DNA from: Gammaproteobacteria bacterium
GTDB lineage: Bacteria; Pseudomonadota; Gammaproteobacteria; Pseudomonadales; Pseudohongiellaceae
NCBI GenBank assembly: GCA_018661465.1
Contig: JABJIC010000018.1
Location: 1 to 64,000 of the forward strand
Reading direction: 5' to 3'
DNA: 64,000 nucleotides
A program made the position numbers and the translations under genes. The notes beneath the pieces are model-generated. The model was not told where the DNA came from. It ran no database searches and was given only the letters and a program-made list of their open reading frames with translations. Shown piece after piece: positions 30,687 through 42,472 of the stretch. Numbering within the stretch: position 1 is the first letter of the stretch; the number at the start of each line of letters is the position of its first letter.

Positions 30687-32111
30687 ATGACTTTTAGTCT
30701 CGACTCACTGTTATCCGCGCTGCATTCTCTTTTGCCTTCGGCAGAGAAGGATCAGCAATTACTTGTTGCGCTTAGCGGAGGCTTGGATTCGGTTGTGCTA
30801 TTGCATGGGCTTTCTGTGTTACGCCAGCAGGGAAAGCTAAAGAACGAGATCGCTGCAGTTCATATCAATCACGGCCTTCAGAAAGAAGCGGACAGCTGGC
30901 AAAGTTTTTGTATGAACTTATGCAACAAACTTGATGTCCCTATCTCCTGTCATAGCGTGGATCTGAATATTCCGGAAACTGACAGTAGTTCCGAAAAGAC
31001 AGGTATGGAGAAGAGGGGTGCCGAAAAGGGTACCGTAAAAAGAGGTATCGAGAACGCAGCACGAATTGCCCGCTATGAAGTCTTCGATGGCTTGATGGGC
31101 CCGAGCACAGTGCTGCTACAAGCCCATCACCGAGACGACCAGATGGAAACCCTTTTATTGAGGCTAATGCGCGGAGCGGGTGCTTTAGGTCTCAGTGGGA
31201 TACCAGCCTCAAGAGCACTGGGAATGGGCTGTTTAGTGCGACCCATGCTGCAATTTGATCGAGCAGAGCTGCTTTCCTATGCTCAAGAGAATGATCTGGA
31301 ATGGGTTGAAGATGTCTCCAACACAGACCAGAATTTCGATAGAAACTACTGCCGCCATACGCTACTGCCCATGGTTGAAGAACGCTGGCCCTCTTACAGA
31401 GAAAGCTGGAGTAAGACTGTCGCTCTGGAGTCGGAATCTCTCGCTCTGCAACAGGCCTTGGCAGAGATCGACCTTAATTCCTGTCTCAATGAAAATGCGA
31501 CTGGTTTGAAAGTGGATGAAGTAATGAAGCTTGATGATCCCAGGCGGCGCAATCTTCTGCGCTTCTGGTTATCTACTCTCGGGCTGCCTGACCTTGGCTG
31601 GAATCGCTTGCGTCAACTCAGTCTGGAAGTTCTTGCCGCGGCGGAAGATACAGCCAGACTGGAGGGCGAAGGCTATGCTTTGTTGCGCTTTAGAGGCAGC
31701 CTGTTTGCGGTGAGAAACGATTCGCTGACTACCGCTGTTGATCAGGATTTGCAGTGGCGTTTAAGCGAGCCTCAGGAATTCTCTCTGCAGGGTAATGGCC
31801 GTTTAATTTCAGCACTTGAAACGGGGCTTGGGTTGTCGGCTGAAAAGAGCGTGACTTTGAATATTCGCTACCGTCAAGGTGGGGAAAGTTGCCACTTGTC
31901 CGGGCGGCCACGCAAACTTTTGAAGAAAATATTATATGAACATCATGTGGAGCCCTGGCTGCGTTCTCGGATTCCCTTGCTGTTCTGTGGCGATGAACTG
32001 GTTTGCATTCCCGGCATTGGTGTTGCCGAGGGATACCAAGCTGAAGAGGGTGAGAAAGGCTGGCGGGTGGAGTGGGAAAAACCTCGTTTGTTGGTCACAG
32101 GGCTTTCTTAG
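30687..32111 (+). CDS. tilS: tRNA(Ile)-lysidine synthetase
   Basis: PP-loop LLVALSGGLDSVVLLHGL; AAVHINHGLQ. Confidence 0.95.
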   Translation: MTFSLDSLLSALHSLLPSAEKDQQLLVALSGGLDSVVLLHGLSVLRQQGKLKNEIAAVHINHGLQKEADSWQSFCMNLCNKLDVPISCHSVDLNIPETDSSSEKTGMEKRGAEKGTVKRGIENAARIARYEVFDGLMGPSTVLLQAHHRDDQMETLLLRLMRGAGALGLSGIPASRALGMGCLVRPMLQFDRAELLSYAQENDLEWVEDVSNTDQNFDRNYCRHTLLPMVEERWPSYRESWSKTVALESESLALQQALAEIDLNSCLNENATGLKVDEVMKLDDPRRRNLLRFWLSTLGLPDLGWNRLRQLSLEVLAAAEDTARLEGEGYALLRFRGSLFAVRNDSLTTAVDQDLQWRLSEPQEFSLQGNGRLISALETGLGLSAEKSVTLNIRYRQGGESCHLSGRPRKLLKKILYEHHVEPWLRSRIPLLFCGDELVCIPGIGVAEGYQAEEGEKGWRVEWEKPRLLVTGLS

Positions 32112-32286
32112 TTGGTGCCTTAGTCAGCGTCCTAGTCAATCTCATAATTATTCCCTAAGCTAATCTAGTAACTATCTGTGAAATAAAAGACAATTCAGCG
32201 CAATTCAGATTGTGGTCAACAGGGGCTTCTGGTAGGCTGTAACTCCATCTGCAAAGGATTGGCGCACGGCTAATTCGCATCATTGA

Positions 32287-33954
<1,668 letters not shown>

Positions 33955-34004
33955 GGCTTCCGTTTAGTAAAGAACTTAAGCAAGGAACTAAGAGCGGGAC
34001 CTTA

Positions 34005-34850
34005 ATGACAAACAAGCAAATACAAGTTGCAGATATCAGCATCGGTAATGATCAGCCCTTCGTTCTCTTTGGCGGTATGAATGTACTGGAGAGTCGTGAG
34101 ACGGCAATGACAGTTGCTGAGGAGTTTGTAGAAGTAGCCTCGCAGCTTGGCGTTCCCTATGTATTCAAGGCCTCATTCGACAAGGCCAATCGCTCGTCTG
34201 TAAACTCATTCCGTGGCCCAGGGCTTGATGAAGGTCTGGCTATCCTATCGGAGATCAAACAGCAGTTTTCAGTTCCCATTATCACCGACGTGCATGAAGT
34301 TGCTCAGGTGGCAGCCGCTAGTGAAGTGGCGGATATCATTCAGTTGCCGGCTTTCCTCTCCCGTCAGACCGACCTTGTTGTGGCTATGGCGGAAAGTGGT
34401 GCTGTTATTAATATCAAGAAAGCTCAATTCCTGGCGCCTCAGGAAATGGAGCATATCCTCAAAAAGTTCGAATCCGCAGGTAATGACAAGCTGATTTTGT
34501 GCGAGAGGGGCAGCAGCTTCGGTTATAACAACCTGGTGGTCGATATGTTGGGCTTCTCGGTGATGAAGAAATTCGGCTATCCGCTGATGTTCGATGCTAC
34601 CCACGCGCTGCAAAAACCTGGCGGTTTGCCCAATGCAGCAGACGGTCGTCGTGCCGATGTCACGGCGCTTTCCCTGGCGGGTCTTTCCCAAGGCATTGCG
34701 GGTCTGTTTATTGAGGCCCATCCGGATCCAGATAAGGCTCTTTGTGATGGTCCTTGCGCTCTGCGCTTATCCAGCCTCAAGTCGTTTGTGCAGCAAATGA
34801 AGGCGCTGGACGATTTGATAAAAACCCTGCCGGTTCTTGATACGGCTTAG
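34005..34850 (+). CDS. kdsA: 3-deoxy-8-phosphooctulonate synthase
   Basis: [30 protein letters not shown]. Confidence 0.96.
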   Translation: MTNKQIQVADISIGNDQPFVLFGGMNVLESRETAMTVAEEFVEVASQLGVPYVFKASFDKANRSSVNSFRGPGLDEGLAILSEIKQQFSVPIITDVHEVAQVAAASEVADIIQLPAFLSRQTDLVVAMAESGAVINIKKAQFLAPQEMEHILKKFESAGNDKLILCERGSSFGYNNLVVDMLGFSVMKKFGYPLMFDATHALQKPGGLPNAADGRRADVTALSLAGLSQGIAGLFIEAHPDPDKALCDGPCALRLSSLKSFVQQMKALDDLIKTLPVLDTA

Positions 34851-34910
34851 TAATTCCTCGTTTTACTTATTAGTTTAAGCTTAAGATATAACTTTAATAT
34901 ACAAATATAA

Positions 34911-36218
<1,308 letters not shown>

Positions 36219-36284
36219 TATTTAGCCGTCTGGACATGGTCGCCTTATCGGGACGCTTTTTTCAGGACAGGGCTTGATTACTAC

Positions 36285-36572
36285 ATGAAAATATTTTTTG
36301 GCTTCCTCGGCTTTCTTTTGCTGACACTGCAATACCAGCTATGGCTGGGAGATGACAGTGTGCGCAGTTTGAATCTGGTGGAAGCCGAACTTGAGGCTCA
36401 GCGTAGTAATAATGATGGCTTGATAGATCGAAACCGCTTGGTTGAGATCGAAGTGCTGGATCTTAAGAGCGGCACCGAGGCTGTTGAGGAAAGGGCGCGC
36501 TCAGAGTTAGGCATGATCGGTAAGGGCGAAACTTTCTACATGATTCTGCTGAAAAATACAGCCAACGAATAA
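36285..36572 (+). CDS. ftsB: Cell division protein FtsB
   Basis: Small single-TM coiled-coil protein between eno and ispD. Confidence 0.88.
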   Translation: MKIFFGFLGFLLLTLQYQLWLGDDSVRSLNLVEAELEAQRSNNDGLIDRNRLVEIEVLDLKSGTEAVEERARSELGMIGKGETFYMILLKNTANE

Positions 36573-36642
36573 CTAGCGACCCAGGATTTAGATTTTTGGC
36601 CCTGATTTAGCAGGGTGTTCTTTCAACAAAGAAGACTTCAAT

Positions 36643-37452
36643 ATGACAATCTGGGCTATATTGCCAGCCGCTGGCATCGGTCGCCGCATGGGATCGAATA
36701 CACCCAAACAATACCTTCCTTTGCCAGAACTAACTGCTGGAGTTGATGCTGTAGCAGATGCGAAACCTGTAATTAGACACACCCTGGAACGATTGTTAGC
36801 TGTTAGCGCCATAACGAAGGTGGTTGTAGTGTTGCATCCGCAAGATGAGCATTGGCATTTATTGGGAATGGAGAGGGAGAATGATTCTCGTGTCAGCACA
36901 TGTATTGGCGGAGATGAGCGTTATCAATCAGTGCTGAATGGGCTCAATCATATTTTCACCGAAGCAAAGAGCGAAGACTGGGTGCTGGTACATGATGCGG
37001 TACGTCCGTGCGTTCGTGTCGAAGATATACAAAAGCTAATCGATAGTCTGGATAAACATGACGTAGGTGGTTTGTTAGGTTCTTCTATTGACAATACGCT
37101 TAAGCAGATTGATAGCGGCGATAATATTGTAGCCACAATAGCGCGAAGTAGTTATCGAAATGCCTTAACTCCTCAGATGTTTCGTTTTGAAATGCTAAGA
37201 AATGCTATAGAAGATTTGATTTCTAATAGTGAGACGGTGACGGATGAGTCTGCTGCAATGGAGCGAATGGGGCATACCCCGTTAATGGTGATGGGGAACA
37301 AGGACAATATCAAGATTACTCACGAGTCAGATTTGATTCTTGCAGCCGCGATTCTTCAGTCGCAGGAGAGCTCTCGTGCAGAGCAGTCAGCGAATGAAAG
37401 GCCATCAGCGAATGAAAAGCCCTCAGCGAATAAGGAGCCAGGCAATGAGTAA
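36643..37452 (+). CDS. ispD: 2-C-methyl-D-erythritol 4-phosphate cytidylyltransferase
   Basis: WAILPAAGIGRRMGSNTPKQYLPL; repetitive C-terminal tail. Confidence 0.95.
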   Translation: MTIWAILPAAGIGRRMGSNTPKQYLPLPELTAGVDAVADAKPVIRHTLERLLAVSAITKVVVVLHPQDEHWHLLGMERENDSRVSTCIGGDERYQSVLNGLNHIFTEAKSEDWVLVHDAVRPCVRVEDIQKLIDSLDKHDVGGLLGSSIDNTLKQIDSGDNIVATIARSSYRNALTPQMFRFEMLRNAIEDLISNSETVTDESAAMERMGHTPLMVMGNKDNIKITHESDLILAAAILQSQESSRAEQSANERPSANEKPSANKEPGNE

Positions 37453-37942
37453 TATGCGAATAGGTCATGGATACGATGTGCACAGATTCGCTGATCAGTT
37501 CGATGAGAACAAACCTTTGGTGTTAGCTGGCGTTACGCTGGATGAGAAGCGCAGCTTGCTTGCACATTCTGACGGCGATCTGGTTTTACATGCGATCTGT
37601 GATGCGCTTCTTGGCGCTATCGGCGCGGGTGATATTGGAGAACATTTTCCGGATACAGATGAGAAATATGCCGGTATATCCAGTGTCGAATTGTTATCTA
37701 TGGTTCTAGACTTGCTGTTGTCGAAAAACATGCAGGTAGTGAATATCGATGTCACGGTTGTCGCTCAGGTGCCAAAACTTTCAGACTATCGAAAGCTGAT
37801 GGTTGCGAAAATTGCAGACCTGTTATCAATACCAGATGACAGAGTGAACCTGAAGGCAACAACTACTGAAGGTCTTGGGCCCATTGGTCGTGAAGAAGGC
37901 TTGGCTTGCCACGCCGTGACTCTGTTAGTCAGCAATGACTGA
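37445..37942 (+). CDS. ispF: 2-C-methyl-D-erythritol 2,4-cyclodiphosphate synthase
   Basis: MRIGHGYDVHRF; ATG at 37445 overlaps ispD by 8 bp; the track start 37340 is too early. Confidence 0.95.
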   Translation: MSNMRIGHGYDVHRFADQFDENKPLVLAGVTLDEKRSLLAHSDGDLVLHAICDALLGAIGAGDIGEHFPDTDEKYAGISSVELLSMVLDLLLSKNMQVVNIDVTVVAQVPKLSDYRKLMVAKIADLLSIPDDRVNLKATTTEGLGPIGREEGLACHAVTLLVSND

Positions 37943-39170
37943 TACCCAAGAAAAATTCAAATCATTTGATTCACTTCTCTTTGCCAATGGCGAACCAAGC
38001 GGCCAGGCGATTCTTAAACATTCCTGCGTTGATTTTATCGTCGATGAGGAGCTGGGTTTTCCTCTAAGCGGAAATGGCGAGCACCTATGCATTCGCATCC
38101 AAAAAACTGACATTACCACCGCGCAGCTAGTAAGACATCTTCGAGAGTTATTTAAAGTTGATTCATCTGCTATTGGCTATGGCGGCTTGAAAGATAGACG
38201 CGCTATAACCAGTCAGTGGTTCAGCGTACAGCTCCCTGCCGGTGAAGACAGTGATGAGAAACTGCTGGCGAGTATAGAAAACGAATCCCTCAAGGTTCTG
38301 GAGAACAGTCGAAACTCCCGCAAGATCAAAATTGGTAGCCATCGGGCTAATCACTTTGTTATCCGACTGCGGGATTGCACCGAGGACGGGCAGGCGCTCC
38401 AGGATCTGTCAACTAAGGTCTGGGAGACAAGGCTGGAAAACATATCAACTCAAGGGGTGCCGAATTACTTCGGGCCACAGCGCTTCGGCTGGGATTACAG
38501 TAACCTCCAGCAAGTCTGGGAGCTGATGGAGTCGGCATTGCCTGGCCCAAGCGGAGCGCAACAGGAGAGTGGAGGAGCGAAACAGGAGAATGCTTCAGCG
38601 CAGCAGCGGGGAAGACGTCGTGGGCGACAAGGCAGAGGTAGGAATAATCGAAACGGCATGTTGTTTTCTGCTGCCAGATCCTATCTTTTTAATCTTCAGC
38701 TATCCCACCGGCTCGAACTGAGTAACTGGGCTCAATATCTACAAGGTGATGTGCTAAATCTGGACGGCAGCAATCGCTGCTTTCTGTTGGATGAGGGGCT
38801 GATGTGGGACGAGGAGATGCAACAGCGTCTGGATAGCTTCGACATCCATATTACCGGCCTGCTGCCAGGAATCATTGAATCGAAAGAAAGGTATGTAAGC
38901 AGCGGCAAATCAGCCGATATTGAAGATGCAGTGTGTAAAGAATATCCAATTCTGCTGGAGGGTCTGAAATTCTTTGGCCTAAAGGCGTCAAGACGGTCCT
39001 TTCGCTTCAGGCCGGCTGACCTTAAATGGGACTGGCAGGATGGAGATTTGAATGGAACCCGGGATTTAATTCTGGAATTCACATTACCTAGAGGGGCCTA
39101 TGCAAGCAGTCTGCTGCGAGAGCTCTGTCATACTAAAAATAGTGAGTTAGCGGCGGTAAGCAGGAGCTAG
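37935..39170 (+). CDS. truD: tRNA pseudouridine(13) synthase TruD
   Basis: GYGGLKDRRAITSQWFSV; GVPNYFGPQRFG. Confidence 0.94.
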   Translation: MTDTQEKFKSFDSLLFANGEPSGQAILKHSCVDFIVDEELGFPLSGNGEHLCIRIQKTDITTAQLVRHLRELFKVDSSAIGYGGLKDRRAITSQWFSVQLPAGEDSDEKLLASIENESLKVLENSRNSRKIKIGSHRANHFVIRLRDCTEDGQALQDLSTKVWETRLENISTQGVPNYFGPQRFGWDYSNLQQVWELMESALPGPSGAQQESGGAKQENASAQQRGRRRGRQGRGRNNRNGMLFSAARSYLFNLQLSHRLELSNWAQYLQGDVLNLDGSNRCFLLDEGLMWDEEMQQRLDSFDIHITGLLPGIIESKERYVSSGKSADIEDAVCKEYPILLEGLKFFGLKASRRSFRFRPADLKWDWQDGDLNGTRDLILEFTLPRGAYASSLLRELCHTKNSELAAVSRS

Positions 39171-39176
39171 ACAGCA

Positions 39177-39845
39177 TTGAATAGCAAAAAGAATTTGAGT
39201 GGAATTGGCATGACTTCCCAGCGTACTCGCGAGCGCCTTCTAGGCCGCTTGATGGACCAGGGCATTAGCAGCATGGAAGTATTGGATGTGATCCGCTCCA
39301 CTCCCAGGCATATCTTTCTGGACGAAGCGCTTTCTCATCGAGCTTATGAAGATGTCGCCTTGCCCATTGGTCATAACCAGACTATTTCCCAGCCCTACGT
39401 TGTTGCGCGAATGACAGAAGCCATTATTAAGAGCGGGCCGGTTGATAAGGTGCTTGAGATTGGCACCGGCTGTGGTTACCAGACCTCCGTTATGGCGCGA
39501 CTCGCGAAATCTGTGTACACGGTAGAGCGAATTAGACCTTTATTGGATCGTGCGAAAAAGAATTTGAAACTTATTGGTCTTAGAAACATCGAATTTAAAT
39601 TTGGAGATGGCAGTAATGGCTGGGAAGAGAAGGGGCCATTCGATGCGATTATTACCACGGCCGCTCCCCAACAGATTCCCGAAAGCTTGCTCCGGCAACT
39701 TAATGAAGGGGGACGATTGGTGATTCCTGTTGGTGGTGATCAGCAAGAGCTGCATCTCATTACTCGACAAGGGGATAAATTTAAATCTGAAGTGTTAGAA
39801 GCGGTTCGCTTCGTACCGCTTCTTGTAGGTCAGTTGCAACACTAA
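39177..39845 (+). CDS. pcm: Protein-L-isoaspartate O-methyltransferase
   Basis: [28 protein letters not shown]; start may be ATG 39210. Confidence 0.95.
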   Translation: MNSKKNLSGIGMTSQRTRERLLGRLMDQGISSMEVLDVIRSTPRHIFLDEALSHRAYEDVALPIGHNQTISQPYVVARMTEAIIKSGPVDKVLEIGTGCGYQTSVMARLAKSVYTVERIRPLLDRAKKNLKLIGLRNIEFKFGDGSNGWEEKGPFDAIITTAAPQQIPESLLRQLNEGGRLVIPVGGDQQELHLITRQGDKFKSEVLEAVRFVPLLVGQLQH

Positions 39846-39874
39846 GTTCAGCGTCGCTGAGCGGAGGAATATTC

Positions 39875-40852
39875 ATGTCCGGTTTGGATTCCACGCCCTC
39901 AAGCGAGGATTCGCAATCAGTCGGAGTTAGTCTCTTTCTGAAAGGCATGGCAATGGGCTTGGGTGATTCGGTGCCCGGCGTGTCCGGTGGAACTATTGCT
40001 GTCATAAGCAACATCTACGACAAACTGGTTCACTCTATTCGTTCCGTTGATCTGCGGGCGTGTAAGCTTTTGCTTAGTGGGAATTTTGCCAAAGCATGGA
40101 GCCACGTTAATGGAAATTTCCTCACTGTTTTATTTCTTGGAATTTTAAGCGGACTTTTGCTGTCAGCTAATAGTGTGCTTTTTTTGCTCGAAAACTATTT
40201 TCCACCATTGATGATGTTCTTTATAGGTTTGGTGCTGGCATCATGTTGGTTGCTCAAGAATCAATTTGAGCTGGCACGCATTCAAAACCTGATGGCTATG
40301 GTTTTTGGCTTGGCATTGGCTATAGCTATTAGTTTTGTAAGTCCGAGAGAAGCAGACTTGAGCTATACCTATGTTTTTTTTAGCGGCATGATTGCCATTA
40401 GCGCGATGATTTTGCCCGGGCTTTCGGGCGCGTTTATTCTAATATTGTTAGGGGTTTATGAGTTTATACTCGGCGCACTTACTGACTTTAACTTGCCATA
40501 TATTTTGGTATTTGTTTCAGGTTGCGCCATCGGCATAATGGCTTTTTCCCGGTTTCTTTCCTGGTTGCTTCTCAAACATCATCAGCTTAGCTATGGCGGT
40601 ATCACTGGCATGTTAGTGGGATCCGTTGTCGTACTCTGGCCGTGGCAGCATACCCCTGCCTTTTACACTGGTCCTATAGAAGAGGCCAGGGTACAAATAG
40701 TAAAAGTTTCTCCGTTTAATTACGAAGCTCTTACTGGCGATGATGCGATGTTGGTGAGCGGGATAATTTGTCTGATTGCAGGCATCGCTGCGGTTACTTT
40801 ATTGCATTGGGTGTTCGATAGCAGAAATTTAGAAAACAAAAAGAACAGTTAA
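39875..40852 (+). CDS. DUF368 family membrane protein
   Basis: GMAMGLGDSVPGVSGGTIAVISNIYDKLVHSI; multiple TM helices. Confidence 0.88.
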   Translation: MSGLDSTPSSEDSQSVGVSLFLKGMAMGLGDSVPGVSGGTIAVISNIYDKLVHSIRSVDLRACKLLLSGNFAKAWSHVNGNFLTVLFLGILSGLLLSANSVLFLLENYFPPLMMFFIGLVLASCWLLKNQFELARIQNLMAMVFGLALAIAISFVSPREADLSYTYVFFSGMIAISAMILPGLSGAFILILLGVYEFILGALTDFNLPYILVFVSGCAIGIMAFSRFLSWLLLKHHQLSYGGITGMLVGSVVVLWPWQHTPAFYTGPIEEARVQIVKVSPFNYEALTGDDAMLVSGIICLIAGIAAVTLLHWVFDSRNLENKKNS

Positions 40853-40943
40853 CAAAATAGATAGTAAAAAGTAGATAGCAAAAAGTTAAGTAGCGAGTAG
40901 ACAGGTATTGGGAAGATTAGCAGTCAAGATCTAGAGAATTAGT

Positions 40944-41957
40944 ATGATGAGATTTGCACGTTCACAATGTTTTAGTTCGGGGTTCTTAATGAGTCCCACA
41001 CTAACGCGTGTGCGTATGTTTCTCATTTTCTTGCTAACGTTACTTTTTCTACAGGCTTGTGGCGGTGGTTATCAAGCGCCCATTCTGGAGCAGGGTGAAG
41101 AGCAACAGCTCAGGGCTCCAATTATTGTCGATAGCTCGACCCCTGACAGCAACTTTCGTTCACCTGACAGTCCAGTGCGGGTTTCATCATCGTCTTCAGC
41201 TGCAGCTTCATCCTCCTCCCCAGCCACATCAGACAGGATTACTCGAAGCAGGGCAGTAGTTACACCTGCTTCAGGCTCGAATTCATCCAGCGGAAATTCA
41301 GCGCCAGGCAGTCATCGAGTTCGTTCTGGTGACACATTATTTTCCATTGCTTTTGAATACGACCTGGATTTTAGATCGCTCGCTTTGGCTAACGGTTTGC
41401 GTCCACCCTATACGATTTTTGTGGACCAGCAGTTAAGTCTGGATATTAATAATATTACTCAGTCTTCATCGAGGGTTAGCAATAGTAATCTGGGTACGGC
41501 TGTTGGAAATGATTCCGTTGCTCGCGCCCAGGGTAGTAACACCTCTTCGGGCGGGGTTCTGCGTCAGCCAATTAGTAGTAGCACAAACCGGGAATTACGA
41601 TGGCAATGGCCCCATCGAGGTCGCGTGATGCGTGCATTCGGAACAGGCAGTAGTAAAGGTTTGGATATTAGTGGTAGTAGCGGAGAGCCGGTATTAGCAG
41701 CCGGAGATGGAGACGTGGTTTATTCAGGTCGTGGCATACAGGGCACAGGGGACCTGATTATTATCCGCCACAGCGACAGATATCTTAGTGCCTATGCTCA
41801 TAATAGTGTGATGCTGGTGAGTGAAGGTAGTCGGGTCAGGGCTGGAGATAAGATTGCCGAGATTGGTCAGAGCCCGGCTGGGGAGGATATGCTGCACTTC
41901 GAGATTCGAGAAGATGGGAACTCCGTGGATCCCATCAGGTTCTTACCTGGTCGTTAA
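40944..41957 (+). CDS. nlpD: NlpD-like lipoprotein, LysM plus M23 peptidase domain
   Basis: Lipobox FLQACGGG if started at ATG 40989; LysM HRVRSGDTLFSIAFEYDLDFRSLALANGL; M23-like C-terminus. Confidence 0.88.
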   Translation: MMRFARSQCFSSGFLMSPTLTRVRMFLIFLLTLLFLQACGGGYQAPILEQGEEQQLRAPIIVDSSTPDSNFRSPDSPVRVSSSSSAAASSSSPATSDRITRSRAVVTPASGSNSSSGNSAPGSHRVRSGDTLFSIAFEYDLDFRSLALANGLRPPYTIFVDQQLSLDINNITQSSSRVSNSNLGTAVGNDSVARAQGSNTSSGGVLRQPISSSTNRELRWQWPHRGRVMRAFGTGSSKGLDISGSSGEPVLAAGDGDVVYSGRGIQGTGDLIIIRHSDRYLSAYAHNSVMLVSEGSRVRAGDKIAEIGQSPAGEDMLHFEIREDGNSVDPIRFLPGR

Positions 41958-41994
41958 GCTAAGAGTCGTTAAGCCTAAAGTTGTTAAGACAAGG
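41950..41994 (+). repeat. Three tandem 15-bp copies spanning the nlpD stop
   Basis: GTCGTTAAGCTAAGA / GTCGTTAAGCCTAAA / GTTGTTAAGACAAGG. Confidence 0.85.
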
Positions 41995-42014
41995 CTTAGC
42001 TATGCTGGATAGCG

Positions 42015-42338
42015 TTACCGCTCCAGGTATTGCAGTTTATTAGGCTTGTCAGTCCACTCTTCAGCTTCGGGAAGAGGATCTTTCTTTTCGGTAATATTCG
42101 GCCAGTTTTCTGCAAGATCCGCATTGAGTTGCAAAAATTCTGCTTGATCCTCCGGTATCTCGTCTTCGGCGTAAATAGCGTCTACGGGGCATTCGGGTTC
42201 ACACAAGGCGCAGTCGATACATTCGTCGGGATGAATTACCAGGAAGTTTGGTCCTTCATAGAAGCAATCTACCGGACAAACTTCAACACAGTCAGTGTGC
42301 TTACAGCGTATACAATTATCACCTACTATGAACGTCAT
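42015..42338 (-). CDS. fdxA: Ferredoxin FdxA, 7Fe-type
   Basis: [51 protein letters not shown]. Confidence 0.96.
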   Translation of the reverse strand: MTFIVGDNCIRCKHTDCVEVCPVDCFYEGPNFLVIHPDECIDCALCEPECPVDAIYAEDEIPEDQAEFLQLNADLAENWPNITEKKDPLPEAEEWTDKPNKLQYLER

Positions 42339-42472
42339 CTTGTCTCCAAACTTCTTTCTCTAAATACCCTGACTTATGTACTGATAGGGCGGGTTTATGG
42401 CTGTGGCTGGGATCGAATCTGTCGATGTTCCAGCGCGGAGCATTCTACCAGTTTTTTTCGGCAGATTCTCAC

